From Deltaproteobacteria bacterium GWC2_55_46 (GTDB lineage: Bacteria; Desulfobacterota; GWC2-55-46): a DNA stretch of 64,000 bases. Shown piece by piece: positions 25,501 to 36,371 of the stretch. How positions within the stretch are numbered: the stretch's first letter is position 1; every line of letters begins with the position of its first letter. The stretch covers positions 62,001 to 126,000 of the forward strand of contig LVEI03000001.1 of assembly GCA_001595385.3 (NCBI GenBank). Direction: 5' to 3'. The translations under genes were made by a program, and so were the position numbers. The notes beneath the pieces are model-generated. The model searched no databases and was not told where the DNA came from. It saw only the letters and a program-made list of their open reading frames with translations.

Positions 25501-26331
25501 ATGAACAGTATCGGGCCGATAACGCCAGGCAGGACTGATGAGTTAAAGTCCCTTGCCAGGGATAACCCGGCAGAGCTTAAGAAGGCGGTTGCCGACTTCG
25601 AGGCCCTGTTCATAAACCAGATGCTCAAGACCATGCGCGAGACTATAGATAAAAATGAGCTTTTTCATGGCGGCAGCGGTGAGGAGATATATACATCTCT
25701 TCTCGATACAGAGCTTTCAAAGGACATGGCGCGCGCAGGCGGCATAGGGCTTGGAGAGATGCTCCTGAGGGAGCTTTCAAAGGTGGAGAGCGCGGTAGAG
25801 GGCGAAACAATTAAAACAGAGCTGCCTCCGAGGCTCCCGGCTGTAACGCCCCTCAGGTCCGTAGCGCCTGAGCCCATCAAAGCCGTACCATCCGCGCCTC
25901 AAAGACAGGTCCAGGAGCCAAAGGCGCTCTCAGGCGAGGCAGAGCCTTTCATATTCCCGTTAAAGGACGCCAAAAGGGTCAGCTCTGAATTTGGCAGGAG
26001 GGTAGATCCATTCAGCGGCGAAGTAAGGTTCCACCACGGCCTCGACATAGCAGCGAGGCAGGGGACGCCTGTCTACCCCGCTGCCCCCGGCAGGGTAATA
26101 TTCAGTGGACTTAAGGGAGGCTACGGCAATATGATCGAGGTACTCCATGACAACGGGTACGTCACAAGGTATGGTCATAACTCAAAAAATATTGTAAAAC
26201 AAGGGGATATGGTAATACCTTCAGAACCTATGGCATATGTCGGCTCTACAGGCAGGTCAACAGGGCCGCACCTGCACTTCGAGGTCTTGAGGCAGGGGAC
26301 TGCCATAGACCCGAAGAGCATATACGGTTAA
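25501..26331 (+). CDS. flgJ: FlgJ rod-binding domain fused to M23 (LytM) peptidase
   Basis: FlgJ caps the growing rod and opens the wall. This 276-aa protein has an N-terminal rod-binding domain (about 18-95, Phe-Glu-Ala-Leu-Phe-Ile-Asn-Gln-Met-Leu), a Pro-rich linker (about 100-145) and a C-terminal M23 metallopeptidase (about 155-276) with the zinc motifs His-His-Gly-Leu-Asp and His-Leu-His-Phe-Glu. In beta- and gammaproteobacteria the partner domain is a glucosaminidase instead. No signal peptide is seen, consistent with export through the flagellar gate. Confidence 0.93.
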   Translation: MNSIGPITPGRTDELKSLARDNPAELKKAVADFEALFINQMLKTMRETIDKNELFHGGSGEEIYTSLLDTELSKDMARAGGIGLGEMLLRELSKVESAVEGETIKTELPPRLPAVTPLRSVAPEPIKAVPSAPQRQVQEPKALSGEAEPFIFPLKDAKRVSSEFGRRVDPFSGEVRFHHGLDIAARQGTPVYPAAPGRVIFSGLKGGYGNMIEVLHDNGYVTRYGHNSKNIVKQGDMVIPSEPMAYVGSTGRSTGPHLHFEVLRQGTAIDPKSIYG

Positions 26332-26386
26332 GAGGGGGTTGGTGCTGGATTGTCCGGAAATTTGACGCTAAGAGGGCGCGCTCTCC

Positions 26387-26414
26387 TAAAGTTTTTTAAA
26401 AAGATCGCCGATAT
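26387..26414 (+). promoter_or_regulatory. sigma-28 promoter of flgM
   Basis: TAAAGTTT-N12-GCCGATAT is nearly the full sigma-28 consensus. It lies 42 nt before flgM. It gives the feedback known elsewhere, in which sigma-28 drives its own anti-sigma factor, and would also serve flgN, flgK, flgL, csrA and fliW. Confidence 0.85.
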
Positions 26415-26427
26415 GACTGGTAAGAGA

Positions 26428-26439
26428 CCGGATATCCGG
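26428..26439 (+). other. 12-bp palindrome in the flgM leader
   Basis: CCGGATATCCGG is a perfect palindrome between the sigma-28 promoter and the flgM ribosome-binding site (AGGAGGG). It could be an operator or a small RNA hairpin; no evidence decides. Confidence 0.35.
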
Positions 26440-26456
26440 CACTTTAGGAGGGTTCA

Positions 26457-26774
26457 ATGAAGATCGGCGGTAAAAAGCCAGGCGGCGTAGGAACTGACAA
26501 TTTTGTAAAGAAGACCGGTGAGGGCGGGGGGAACGTAAAGAAAAATGATGCCCCCGGGGGGAACCCATCAGGCGACAGCGTTGATATATCGTCCAAGGCG
26601 AGGGAATTAAACAAGGCGAAGGCGCTCCTTGATTCGGTCCCTGATGTAAGGGTAGAGAAGGTAGAAAAGCTTAAAAACGATGTGGAGAACGGGGATTACG
26701 AAGTTGACGCCGGCAAGGTCGCCGAAAAGATGATAGAGCGGGCTGTTCGAGACGCCCTGCACACGAAAAAATAG
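26457..26774 (+). CDS. flgM: anti-sigma-28 factor FlgM
   Basis: FlgM holds sigma-28 inactive until the hook is finished and FlgM is exported. It has 105 aa: a Gly/Lys-rich disordered N-terminus (1-40), the Asp-Ser-Val-Asp-Ile-Ser motif near 41-46, and C-terminal helices with Val-Glu-Lys-Leu-Lys-x-x-Val-x-x-Gly-x-Tyr, the sigma-binding region. It directly precedes flgN and flgK, as in many bacteria. Confidence 0.92.
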   Translation: MKIGGKKPGGVGTDNFVKKTGEGGGNVKKNDAPGGNPSGDSVDISSKARELNKAKALLDSVPDVRVEKVEKLKNDVENGDYEVDAGKVAEKMIERAVRDALHTKK

Positions 26775-26775
26775 G

Positions 26776-27270
26776 ATGCAGACAGACAAGCTCATAGACC
26801 ACCTAAAATACGAGATCCGGCTTTGCAAAGAGCTCGTGACCGTGCTCCAGAAGGAGACGGAATCCATGGCCGGGCGTGATTACAAGTCGCTCTATGAGGT
26901 CGTAGGCCAGAAAGAAAACCTCGTAATGAGGTTGAACGTCCTCTCCCAGGCAAGGGGCAATCTGATCGAAGAGGCGGCCTCCGCCCTGGGGTTATCCCGG
27001 GAAGGCGAGGCTCCGTCCCTGTCATCGGTTATAGAGCATGCCGGGCCAGGGAAAAAGGAATTAGACGACTGCCACAAGACCATCCTTTCTCTCGCCTTCA
27101 GCATCAAGGAGATAAACAGCCTTAACAGCCTTGTGATGGAAAGCTCTCTCGAGAACGTAAAGAAGACGCTCGGCTTTCTGGGGAACTTCCTCCAGTCCAG
27201 CGTCTATAAGCCCGGCGGCACCATAGAGGAGTTCGCGGTAAAGGGCACACGATTGAACAAAGGGGCCTGA
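26776..27270 (+). CDS. flgN: flagellar chaperone FlgN
   Basis: FlgN is the export chaperone for FlgK and FlgL. This 164-aa all-helical protein begins with a heptad-rich helix (about 5-35). It is recognised by size, helical pattern and its place between flgM (1-nt gap) and flgK (1-nt gap). Sequence conservation in the family is low. Confidence 0.85.
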   Translation: MQTDKLIDHLKYEIRLCKELVTVLQKETESMAGRDYKSLYEVVGQKENLVMRLNVLSQARGNLIEEAASALGLSREGEAPSLSSVIEHAGPGKKELDDCHKTILSLAFSIKEINSLNSLVMESSLENVKKTLGFLGNFLQSSVYKPGGTIEEFAVKGTRLNKGA

Positions 27271-27271
27271 G

Positions 27272-28909
27272 ATGTCCAGCCTTAACGCCATATTCAATAT
27301 CGCCAAATCGGCGCTCATGGCCAACCAGAAGGCCATGAACGTGACCGCTCACAATATTACCAACGCGAATACCGACGGTTACACAAGGCAGAGGGCGATC
27401 CTTTCCACCAATAACCCGGTCAACTTCGGGGGCTTGTACTTCGGCACAGGCGTCAACGCCACAGGCATCCAGCGCGTCTATGACTCCTTCCAGACTATCC
27501 AGCTCAGAAGCTCGATGTCGCTCCTTTCCAAATACGAGACCACGGGCCAGCACCTTTCGGCCATGGAAGCGATATTGAACGATTTCGACGGCTCCGGCTT
27601 GAGCACCAGGCTTGACGCCCTCTTCAATTCGTTCCAGGAGGTGGCCACAAACCCGTCGTCCTACGGGGAGAGGTCTGCCCTCCTTGCCAACGCCGGGGTC
27701 CTGGCCGATACGTTCAATACCATCGATTCGAGTATCAGGCTGAACGTAAGCAATATTAACAGCACCATAGAATCGAAGGTGACCGAGATCAACAGCCTGA
27801 CCTCGCAGATAGCCGGGCTCAATCTGCAGGTGTCGGCCTCTGAGCTATCAGGCCTCCAGGCCAACGACCTGAAGGACAGGAGGGACCTCCTTCTGGACGA
27901 CCTCGCGAAGATAGTCGATATCTCGGTCAGCGAAAACGAGAACGGGCAATCGGACGTATTTTTAGGTGGATCATTCATAGTAGCAGGGAACAAGGCCTCT
28001 CTCGTGAGCCTTGAGGCCGACCCAGGAGAGGCTGGGTCATACGATATTATTCTTAATGGCGCCACGATAAACGACAGGATCTCGGCAGGCTCTCTGAGGG
28101 GAGACCTCGACGCGCTCGATTATTACAGCCAGGTCCACGACAAGGTGAACCTGCTTGCGGCCACGCTCGTGAAAGAGGTCAACCTCCAGCACTCGGCCGG
28201 GTACGGGACAGACGGCTCGACCGGGACGGATTTCTTTTCTCCGCTTTCGGTCTACTCAAGGGCAAATAGCTCCAACACAGGCGGGACTGTCATATCCGGT
28301 GGCACTGTCACGGACTTGAGCCAGGTGACCCTCGACGATTACGAGATAAGGTTTTCAGGGCCGGCATCATACACGGTCGTCAATACAGGCACAAACATGG
28401 TCGTCTCAGGCGGCGCGTACACCTCCGGGTCTGCCATAACCTTTGGCGGGCTGAGCGTCACCGTTACCGATGGCTCAGGCACGCCGGCAGCCGGGGACAA
28501 GTTCTTTGTAAGCGTCAGGGAGAACGCCGCGAGGGACTTCTCGGTGGCCGTGACGGACCCGGCGAAGGTCGCTGCCTCTTCTACCGCCGCGGGGGTCCCC
28601 GGGGACAACTCCAACGCCCTTGCCCTTGCCGACCTGAGGGACGCGGCAACCGTTGACGGCTCCTCTTTCGGGAGGTTCTACAGCCGTATAGTGACCGACC
28701 TGGGCACCGATGTTAATAGCGCCAGGCTCAACGCCGACGCCCAGGGGATGTTCACTCAGGAACTCGTGGCTGCGAGGGAGTCGACCTCAGGTGTATCCCT
28801 TGAAGAGGAGGCGATAAACCTCGTGAAGCTCCAGAGGGCTTACGAGGCGGCCGCGAAGCTCATGGCGACAGTCGACCAGATGTTTGAAACCCTTTTGGAC
28901 ATCAGATAG
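27272..28909 (+). CDS. flgK: hook-filament junction protein FlgK (HAP1)
   Basis: FlgK is the first hook-associated protein joining hook to filament. It has 545 aa. The N-terminal axial motif Asn-Val-Thr-Ala-His-Asn-Ile-Thr-Asn-Ala-Asn-Thr-Asp-Gly-Tyr-Thr-Arg-Gln is typical, and the C-terminal Glu-Glu-Ala-Ile-Asn-Leu-Val-Lys-Leu-Gln-Arg-Ala-Tyr-Glu-Ala-Ala-Ala closes the D0 helix. A Ser/Gly/Thr-rich middle forms the outer domains. flgL follows. Confidence 0.96.
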   Translation: MSSLNAIFNIAKSALMANQKAMNVTAHNITNANTDGYTRQRAILSTNNPVNFGGLYFGTGVNATGIQRVYDSFQTIQLRSSMSLLSKYETTGQHLSAMEAILNDFDGSGLSTRLDALFNSFQEVATNPSSYGERSALLANAGVLADTFNTIDSSIRLNVSNINSTIESKVTEINSLTSQIAGLNLQVSASELSGLQANDLKDRRDLLLDDLAKIVDISVSENENGQSDVFLGGSFIVAGNKASLVSLEADPGEAGSYDIILNGATINDRISAGSLRGDLDALDYYSQVHDKVNLLAATLVKEVNLQHSAGYGTDGSTGTDFFSPLSVYSRANSSNTGGTVISGGTVTDLSQVTLDDYEIRFSGPASYTVVNTGTNMVVSGGAYTSGSAITFGGLSVTVTDGSGTPAAGDKFFVSVRENAARDFSVAVTDPAKVAASSTAAGVPGDNSNALALADLRDAATVDGSSFGRFYSRIVTDLGTDVNSARLNADAQGMFTQELVAARESTSGVSLEEEAINLVKLQRAYEAAAKLMATVDQMFETLLDIR

Positions 28910-28919
28910 GAGGGGCTGA

Positions 28920-29801
28920 ATGAGGATCACTCAGAAGCTCTCATATGACGCGTACGTAAACGATATATTCAAGCGGCAGGAGGCCATCTACCGCCTGAAT
29001 AAGCAACTGGCCACGCAGAAGAAGGTGAACGCGCCATCGGACGACCCTGTGAACGCGCACAACATCCTCACCTCTAAATCCCTCCTGTCGAGGTTCGGGC
29101 AGTATGAGAGGAACATTGGCACGGGGCTAGCGCACCTCGGGGTGGCAGAGCAGGCGCTCGACAGGGCCAAGGACGTCGTCATGAGGCTGCAGGAGCTGGC
29201 TGTCACGGCTTCAAGCGGGACGGCGAACTCAGAGTCGATGGGCATGATAAAAAAGGAGGTCGACAACCTCTTTGACGAGCTTGTAAGCATAGGCAACACC
29301 AGCTTTGACGGCAGGTATGTCTTTTCCGGGTACAAGACCGACACCGTGGCTTTTGACGCCTCCGGGGTCTACCAGGGCGACGCGAACGTCCAGTCGATAA
29401 AGGTAAGCCCGACGAGCACCGTGGTCATAGGTGTCAACGGCGGCGAGGCCTTTAGCGGCTCTGGAGGCGGGACCGACCTCATGGCGGCTGTTTCCGCCCT
29501 CTCTTCAGCCCTTGGCTCAAATGATGCCGCCGGTGTGCTGGCGGCAAGGGACGGGCTTGACGCCGGTTTCAGCCAGCTATCCAACGCGGTCTCCGACATA
29601 GGGGGCAAGGTCTCCAGGCTTAAGGCCGCCAATAGCGACATTTCCGTCTATACGCTTGAGCTTGAGTCGACGATCTCCACTCTTGAGGACGCCGATATCG
29701 TGGAGCTTATTACAAGCCTTAAGTCCGACGAGGTGGCCCTTCAGGCCTCGCTGTCTTCGGCTGGAAAGGTCTTCAGCCTCAATATCTTTGATTACATCTG
29801 A
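28920..29801 (+). CDS. flgL: hook-filament junction protein FlgL (HAP3)
   Basis: FlgL is the second junction protein, placed between FlgK and flagellin. It has 293 aa with flagellin-like terminal coils: N-terminal Asn-Lys-Gln-Leu-Ala-Thr-Gln-Lys-Lys-Val-Asn-Ala-Pro-Ser-Asp-Asp-Pro and the FlgL segment Gly-Asn-Thr-Ser-Phe-Asp-Gly-Arg-Tyr-Val-Phe-Ser-Gly. It follows flgK by 10 nt and precedes csrA. Confidence 0.95.
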   Translation: MRITQKLSYDAYVNDIFKRQEAIYRLNKQLATQKKVNAPSDDPVNAHNILTSKSLLSRFGQYERNIGTGLAHLGVAEQALDRAKDVVMRLQELAVTASSGTANSESMGMIKKEVDNLFDELVSIGNTSFDGRYVFSGYKTDTVAFDASGVYQGDANVQSIKVSPTSTVVIGVNGGEAFSGSGGGTDLMAAVSALSSALGSNDAAGVLAARDGLDAGFSQLSNAVSDIGGKVSRLKAANSDISVYTLELESTISTLEDADIVELITSLKSDEVALQASLSSAGKVFSLNIFDYI

Positions 29802-29806
29802 CGGAT

Positions 29807-29824
29807 GAGTCCAGGGATGGACTC
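29807..29824 (+). promoter_or_regulatory. GGA-loop hairpin in the csrA leader (possible CsrA site)
   Basis: GAGTCCA-GGGA-TGGACTC forms a perfect 7-bp stem with GGA in its loop, 25 nt before the csrA start. A second GGA lies in the csrA ribosome-binding site (GGGAGGG). CsrA is known to bind such paired sites to repress its own translation. TTA and a run of A follow rather than T, so a terminator is unlikely. The role is inferred. Confidence 0.55.
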
Positions 29825-29849
29825 TTAAAAAAAAGCCAGGGAGGGCGAA

Positions 29850-30077
29850 ATGCTTGTACTGACAAGGAAGTCGGGAGAAGGGATAAGGATCGGCGATGAT
29901 ATAAAGCTCATCGTCGTTGAAGTGAAGGAAAACCATGTGAAGCTGGGCATAGAGGCCCCGCAGAGCTGCCCGGTGCACAGGGAGGAGATATACCTCAGGA
30001 TACAGGAGGATAACCTCAAAGCGGCGGGCCTGCCCGGGGATATCGCAGACGCCTTGAAAGGATTCATGAAAAAATGA
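29850..30077 (+). CDS. csrA: translational regulator CsrA
   Basis: CsrA is a small RNA-binding dimer that blocks translation by binding GGA motifs. It has 75 aa with the standard start Met-Leu-Val-Leu-Thr-Arg-Lys-x-Gly-Glu and the Val-His-Arg-Glu-Glu-Ile-Tyr segment carrying the RNA-binding arginine. It overlaps fliW by 4 nt, the linkage seen where FliW antagonises CsrA. The fliC leader at 47521 holds a likely target. Confidence 0.97.
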   Translation: MLVLTRKSGEGIRIGDDIKLIVVEVKENHVKLGIEAPQSCPVHREEIYLRIQEDNLKAAGLPGDIADALKGFMKK

Positions 30078-30526
30078 ACGTAGCCGCCAATACCGCTTTA
30101 CAGGTAAGTTTTCCCACAAGCCGCTTCGGGCAGGTCTCGGTCGCCGAGGACAGGATAATCCAGTTCGTACATGGGATGCCTGGGTTCGAGAGGCTGAGAA
30201 GGTTCGTCCTCATCGACCACGACCAGGAGGGCATGTTCAGGTGGCTGCAGTCCGCTGAAGACCCGGGGGTAGCGTTCCTCCTGACCGACCCGTGCGCCTT
30301 CAAGCCCGGGTTTTCGGTCCCATTGAAGAAAGGCGAGACCGAGGCGCTTGGGGCCTCTGGTAATGAGAGCCTTTTGACCCTCGTCATGGTCTGCGTCTCC
30401 AAGAACAAGCGCGAGATAAGCCTGAACCTCAAGGGGCCGGTCATCTTCAACGCCGATAACATGAGGGCCGTCCAGTGCGTTATAGACAGGGACGACTATC
30501 CCTCAAGCTTCCTCATCAAGGTCTGA
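30074..30526 (+). CDS. fliW: flagellar assembly factor FliW
   Basis: FliW binds cytoplasmic flagellin and, when flagellin has been exported, binds CsrA and relieves its repression of flagellin synthesis. It has 150 aa: one FliW beta-barrel domain with Phe-x-x-Gly-Met-Pro-Gly-Phe-Glu near 35-40 and Phe-Leu-Leu-Thr-Asp-Pro. It is translationally coupled to csrA (ATGA overlap). Confidence 0.95.
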   Translation: MNVAANTALQVSFPTSRFGQVSVAEDRIIQFVHGMPGFERLRRFVLIDHDQEGMFRWLQSAEDPGVAFLLTDPCAFKPGFSVPLKKGETEALGASGNESLLTLVMVCVSKNKREISLNLKGPVIFNADNMRAVQCVIDRDDYPSSFLIKV

Positions 30527-30531
30527 GACGG

Positions 30532-30550
30532 GCCGGAAAAATCTTCCGGC
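30532..30550 (+). other. hairpin after fliW
   Basis: GCCGGAA-AAATC-TTCCGGC is a 7-bp stem right after the fliW stop. No T-run follows. It may stabilise the 3' end or act as a rho-assisted terminator before the glycan operon promoter. Confidence 0.45.
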
Positions 30551-30588
30551 ACGCCAGGCAGGATTTTCGCCATCGACCTGAATTAATC

Positions 30589-30602
30589 GTCATATATTTG
30601 AC
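30589..30602 (+). promoter_or_regulatory. FleQ-box-like dyad upstream of the glycan operon
   Basis: GTCATATATTTGAC (GTCA-N6-TGAC) lies 106 nt before the -24 GG of the pseB promoter and differs at two positions from the dyad at 184-197 before fliL. The shared site suggests that one sigma-54 activator controls both the export genes and the glycan genes. Confidence 0.55.
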
Positions 30603-30686
30603 TTGCACAGGCGCTCTCGGCCTTGAAAATCCTTTTCGCCAGACCCCTCCGCTTCTAACTGCTTGAAAAATCAACGATAATTTTAA

Positions 30687-32940
<2,254 letters not shown>

Positions 32941-32957
32941 AGGAAGAGAGGCCAAAG

Positions 32958-33134
32958 ATGATGCCTAGATACGAATGCGTGGATTGCGGCAGACTTTACT
33001 GGGGCTGGGGGGCGCGTCATCTGATGAACTCCGGGAGGGGCATGATATGCCCTGAGTGCGAGGGCGCGCTCGTCGAAAGAAAAGATAGTGAGCCTAAGCG
33101 CGAAAAGAAGGCGGACGGCACAGAGGCGGCCTGA
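32958..33134 (+). CDS. small zinc-ribbon protein
   Basis: A 58-aa protein with Cys-Val-Asp-Cys and Cys-Pro-Glu-Cys pairs spaced like a zinc ribbon, followed by a charged tail. ATG at 32958 follows GAGAGG by 6 nt; a longer in-frame version from 32901 would overlap pseC and has no ribosome site. Its place between pseC and pseI suggests an accessory part in the sugar pathway, but no function can be read. Confidence 0.7.
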   Translation: MMPRYECVDCGRLYWGWGARHLMNSGRGMICPECEGALVERKDSEPKREKKADGTEAA

Positions 33135-33166
33135 CGCGCCATTACACAAAAGGAGCCAGATTCAGG

Positions 33167-34210
33167 ATGAGGAATATCATACATATCGGCAAAAGGGCGG
33201 TTGGCGCCGGATATCCTGTCTACGTCATCGCGGAGATAGGCTCTAACCACGACTCTGACCTTGAGAGGGCCAAGGAGCTTATAAAGGCCGCCAGGTACGC
33301 GGGGGCGGATGCCGTAAAGCTCCAATCGTTCACTGCTGAAGGGCTCTTTAATCCCCTGAGGCCCGATGAATCCGGCAACTGGGTGGCGCATCCCGCCTAT
33401 CCGGTCATTGAAAGGCTTACAGTGCCTGAGGACTGGCATCCGATACTCATGAAGTACTGCGCCTCTGTCGGCACCACCTTTCTTTCAGCCCCGTTCGACT
33501 CTGGAAGGGCTGAACTATTGAACTCGATAGGTGTAGAGGCCTTCAAGCTCGCCTCAGGCGAGGTCACAAACGAACCACTTCTCAGGCAGGTGGCCTCTTA
33601 CGGCAAACCCGTAATACTTTCAACAGGTGCCGCCTATATGGAGGAAGTAAGGCGCGCGGTAGAGGTTATAACCGGCGCTGGCAACTACCAGGTCGCGCTC
33701 CTCCACTGCGCTTCCCTTTATCCGCCGTCATACGCGGACGTGAACATAAGGGCGATGGTGAGCATCAATAGGGAGTTCGGCTGCCCCGTCGGTTTCTCCG
33801 ACCATACGCCGGGGAATACTGTGCCTGTGGCGGCAGTAGCCCTGGGCGCTTCGATAATAGAGAAGCATATCACCTTCGACAGAGGGCTCAAGGGGCCGGA
33901 CCACCCGTATGCCATGGAGGTAGACGAGTTCAGGCACATGGTCGCGGAGATAAGGAACCTTGAAGCAGCGCTCGGGGACGGGGTAAAAAAACCCTCGCCC
34001 AACGAAATGGCCGAGAGGACGGGCGCGAGGAGGTCGATATACGCGAAGGTCAATATCCCCAAGGGCGAGGTCATAACCTCGGAGAGCTTGAAGCTCGTGC
34101 GCCACGCGTACGGGATGGAGCCAAGGGAATTAAGCGGCATCATCGGGAAGGTCGCGTGCAGGGACCTCTTGAAGGACATGCCGGTAAGGAGCGAGGACAT
34201 ATGCAGGTAA
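33167..34210 (+). CDS. pseI: pseudaminic acid synthase PseI (NeuB family)
   Basis: PseI condenses the 6-deoxy diamino-hexose with phosphoenolpyruvate to the nine-carbon acid. It has 347 aa: a NeuB TIM barrel (Glu-Ile-Gly-Ser-Asn-His near 21-26, Phe-Ser-Asp-His-Thr-Pro-Gly near 208) and a C-terminal SAF/antifreeze-like domain (about 285-347). The pseB/pseC context favours pseudaminic over legionaminic acid. Confidence 0.92.
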   Translation: MRNIIHIGKRAVGAGYPVYVIAEIGSNHDSDLERAKELIKAARYAGADAVKLQSFTAEGLFNPLRPDESGNWVAHPAYPVIERLTVPEDWHPILMKYCASVGTTFLSAPFDSGRAELLNSIGVEAFKLASGEVTNEPLLRQVASYGKPVILSTGAAYMEEVRRAVEVITGAGNYQVALLHCASLYPPSYADVNIRAMVSINREFGCPVGFSDHTPGNTVPVAAVALGASIIEKHITFDRGLKGPDHPYAMEVDEFRHMVAEIRNLEAALGDGVKKPSPNEMAERTGARRSIYAKVNIPKGEVITSESLKLVRHAYGMEPRELSGIIGKVACRDLLKDMPVRSEDICR

Positions 34211-34986
34211 GTACGAAGATGAAACCGGTAATCGCGATCGTGCAGGCGCGCATGGGTTCCACGAGGCTGCCCGGAAAAGTCATGAAGGGCATAGCCGGAA
34301 GGCCGATGCTCTGGCATGTCGTCAACAGGCTAAAGGCGGCAAAGTCCATAGACGACATCATAATAGCCACGACCGACCAGCCGGCTGACGACTTGATAGC
34401 CGAATGGTGCGCTCTTAACGGAACCGGCTGCTACAGGGGTTCTTCAGACGATGTCCTTGACAGGTACTTCTACGCGGCTCGCGGGGCCAAGGCGAATACA
34501 ATCGTGCGTATCACCTCGGACTGCCCTCTTCTTGACCCTGCCCTCGTTGACAGGGCGGTCCTCAAGTTCGCGGAGGGCGGTTTCGATTACGTGAGCATAG
34601 ACCCTTCCTTCCCGGACGGTCTCGACGTAGAGGTCTTCTCTTTCGCTTCCCTTGAGAAGGCCTACATGCAGGCCGGGCTTTCCTCAGAACGCGAGCATGT
34701 AACCCCGTATATCTGGAAGAACCACCAGCGTTTCAGGGTCTGCAAGATAATGAGCGCTGAAGACCTCTCTCACATGCGCTGGACAGTTGACGACGAAAGG
34801 GACTTGAGGCTCGTGACAGCGATATACGAAGGCATCGGGGCCGGCGAAAGGGTCTTCCACATGGAAGAGATATTGAGGTTCCTTGAGAAGAACCCGGGGC
34901 TCCTTGAGATAAACGCGGAGACCACGAGGAACGAGGGCTACGCCAGGTCCATCAAGGAAGACAAGTCGGTCCAGAGGGCCGGCTGA
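34201..34986 (+). CDS. spsF: SpsF-type cytidylyltransferase
   Basis: A 261-aa nucleotidyltransferase with Ile-Val-Gln-Ala-Arg-Met-Gly-Ser-Thr-Arg-Leu-Pro-Gly-Lys-Val, the CMP-sugar synthetase loop, and Arg-Ile-Thr-Ser-Asp-Cys-Pro-Leu. It resembles SpsF of Bacillus more than classical PseF. It probably activates the nonulosonic acid as CMP-sugar. The start at 34201 overlaps pseI by 10 nt; an upstream in-frame start at 34156 is inside pseI. Confidence 0.85.
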   Translation: MQVSTKMKPVIAIVQARMGSTRLPGKVMKGIAGRPMLWHVVNRLKAAKSIDDIIIATTDQPADDLIAEWCALNGTGCYRGSSDDVLDRYFYAARGAKANTIVRITSDCPLLDPALVDRAVLKFAEGGFDYVSIDPSFPDGLDVEVFSFASLEKAYMQAGLSSEREHVTPYIWKNHQRFRVCKIMSAEDLSHMRWTVDDERDLRLVTAIYEGIGAGERVFHMEEILRFLEKNPGLLEINAETTRNEGYARSIKEDKSVQRAG

Positions 34987-35015
34987 GAAGATAAAAAGAG
35001 GTGAGAGGCGCTGTT

Positions 35016-36344
35016 ATGAATCTTGCAGAGAAAAAAGAACTTAAGACGAGCCTTTTTCCTGAATCAGACAGGCTATGGGAAAGGGCGGCCGCCGTCATAC
35101 CGGCTGGCACGCAGACCCTCAGTAAAGGGCCTGACCAGTTCGTGAGGGGGATAACACCAAAGTATCTTAAAAAGGGCAGTGGCTCCCATGTATGGGACGT
35201 TGACGGCAACGAGTATATCGATTATCCGCTGGCCCTCGGGCCGATCCTTCTGGGTTACGACTACGCCCCGGTAAGCGAAGCGGTCATAAGACAGGTGAGG
35301 GAGGGCACCACCTTCACCCTGATGCACCCGCTTGAGGTAGAGGTCGCCGAACTGCTCAAGTCCATTATTCCATGCGCCGAGATGGTCAGGTTCGGCAAGA
35401 ACGGCGCTGACGTCACAAGCGCGGCGGTAAAGGTAGCGAGGGCATATACCGGCAGGGACCATATCGCGTACTGCGGCTACCACGGCTGCCAGGACTGGTA
35501 CGCTGTCGTCACTCCCAGGAACAAGGGCATCCCGAAGGCGCTTGCCGAGTACATGCACCCGTTCGATTACAACCGGATAGAGTCCCTTGAGAAGGTTTTC
35601 GCAGAGCACTCCGGCAAGATCGGCTGCGTGATAATGGAGGTCCCAGGGACAGACCCGGCGATCGACCCCATGACCGGGAAGAACTTCCTCCAGCTCGTGA
35701 AAGAAGCAGCCAACAGGAACGGCGCTCTCTTTGTCCTCGATGAGATAGTAACCGGTTTCAGGTACTCTACCGGCGGGGCGCAGAAGTATTACAACGTCGT
35801 CCCGGATCTTGCCTGCTTCGGCAAGGGCATGGCCAACGGCTTTGCCATATCCGCTATAGCCGGAAGGCGCGAGTTCATGAAAGAGCTTAACGAGGTCTTC
35901 TTCTCCATGACATACTCCGGGGACACCATCGGGCTTGCCGCCGCCAAGGCTACCATAAACGAGGTGCTTGCAAAACCTGTCGTCGAGCACATATGGGAGA
36001 TGGGAGAGATGCTCCATAAGGGCATCAACGGCTTTGCCGAGAGCATCGGCCTTCCTTTCATGATAACCGGCAAGCCGCCCAGGGGAGGCATCTCCGCAAA
36101 AGACAGCTCTGGTAAAGACGACCTGCTCCTTAAGAGCGTATTCCTCCAGGAGACGGTCAAAAGGGGCATCCTTTACGGCGGCCCTGTTTTTATAAGCTAT
36201 TCACATACCGCCGAAGACATACGGAAAACGATAGACGCCTCCTGCGAATCCCTTGAGGCGCTCAAGAAGGCGATAGAGAGCGGCGACCCGGCAAGCGTCC
36301 TCGAAGGCGAGCCTGTCGGAGTGGTATTCAGGCAGAGGAACTGA
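35016..36344 (+). CDS. class-III PLP aminotransferase (glutamate-1-semialdehyde aminomutase-like)
   Basis: A 442-aa fold-type I PLP enzyme. The PLP lysine is in Phe-Gly-Lys-Gly-Met-Ala-Asn-Gly, preceded by Asp-Glu-Ile-Val-Thr-Gly-Phe-Arg. Although HemL-like, its setting argues against heme synthesis; it probably aminates or isomerises a sugar precursor. Related genes occur in other nonulosonate clusters. Substrate unknown. Confidence 0.82.
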   Translation: MNLAEKKELKTSLFPESDRLWERAAAVIPAGTQTLSKGPDQFVRGITPKYLKKGSGSHVWDVDGNEYIDYPLALGPILLGYDYAPVSEAVIRQVREGTTFTLMHPLEVEVAELLKSIIPCAEMVRFGKNGADVTSAAVKVARAYTGRDHIAYCGYHGCQDWYAVVTPRNKGIPKALAEYMHPFDYNRIESLEKVFAEHSGKIGCVIMEVPGTDPAIDPMTGKNFLQLVKEAANRNGALFVLDEIVTGFRYSTGGAQKYYNVVPDLACFGKGMANGFAISAIAGRREFMKELNEVFFSMTYSGDTIGLAAAKATINEVLAKPVVEHIWEMGEMLHKGINGFAESIGLPFMITGKPPRGGISAKDSSGKDDLLLKSVFLQETVKRGILYGGPVFISYSHTAEDIRKTIDASCESLEALKKAIESGDPASVLEGEPVGVVFRQRN

Positions 36345-36371
36345 AGTAAAAAGAAGAGGAGAAAATGGCAG

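Noticed and set aside
35016-36344. HemL for heme synthesis
   Set aside because: The PLP fold matches, but no other heme gene is near and it sits inside a sugar operon.
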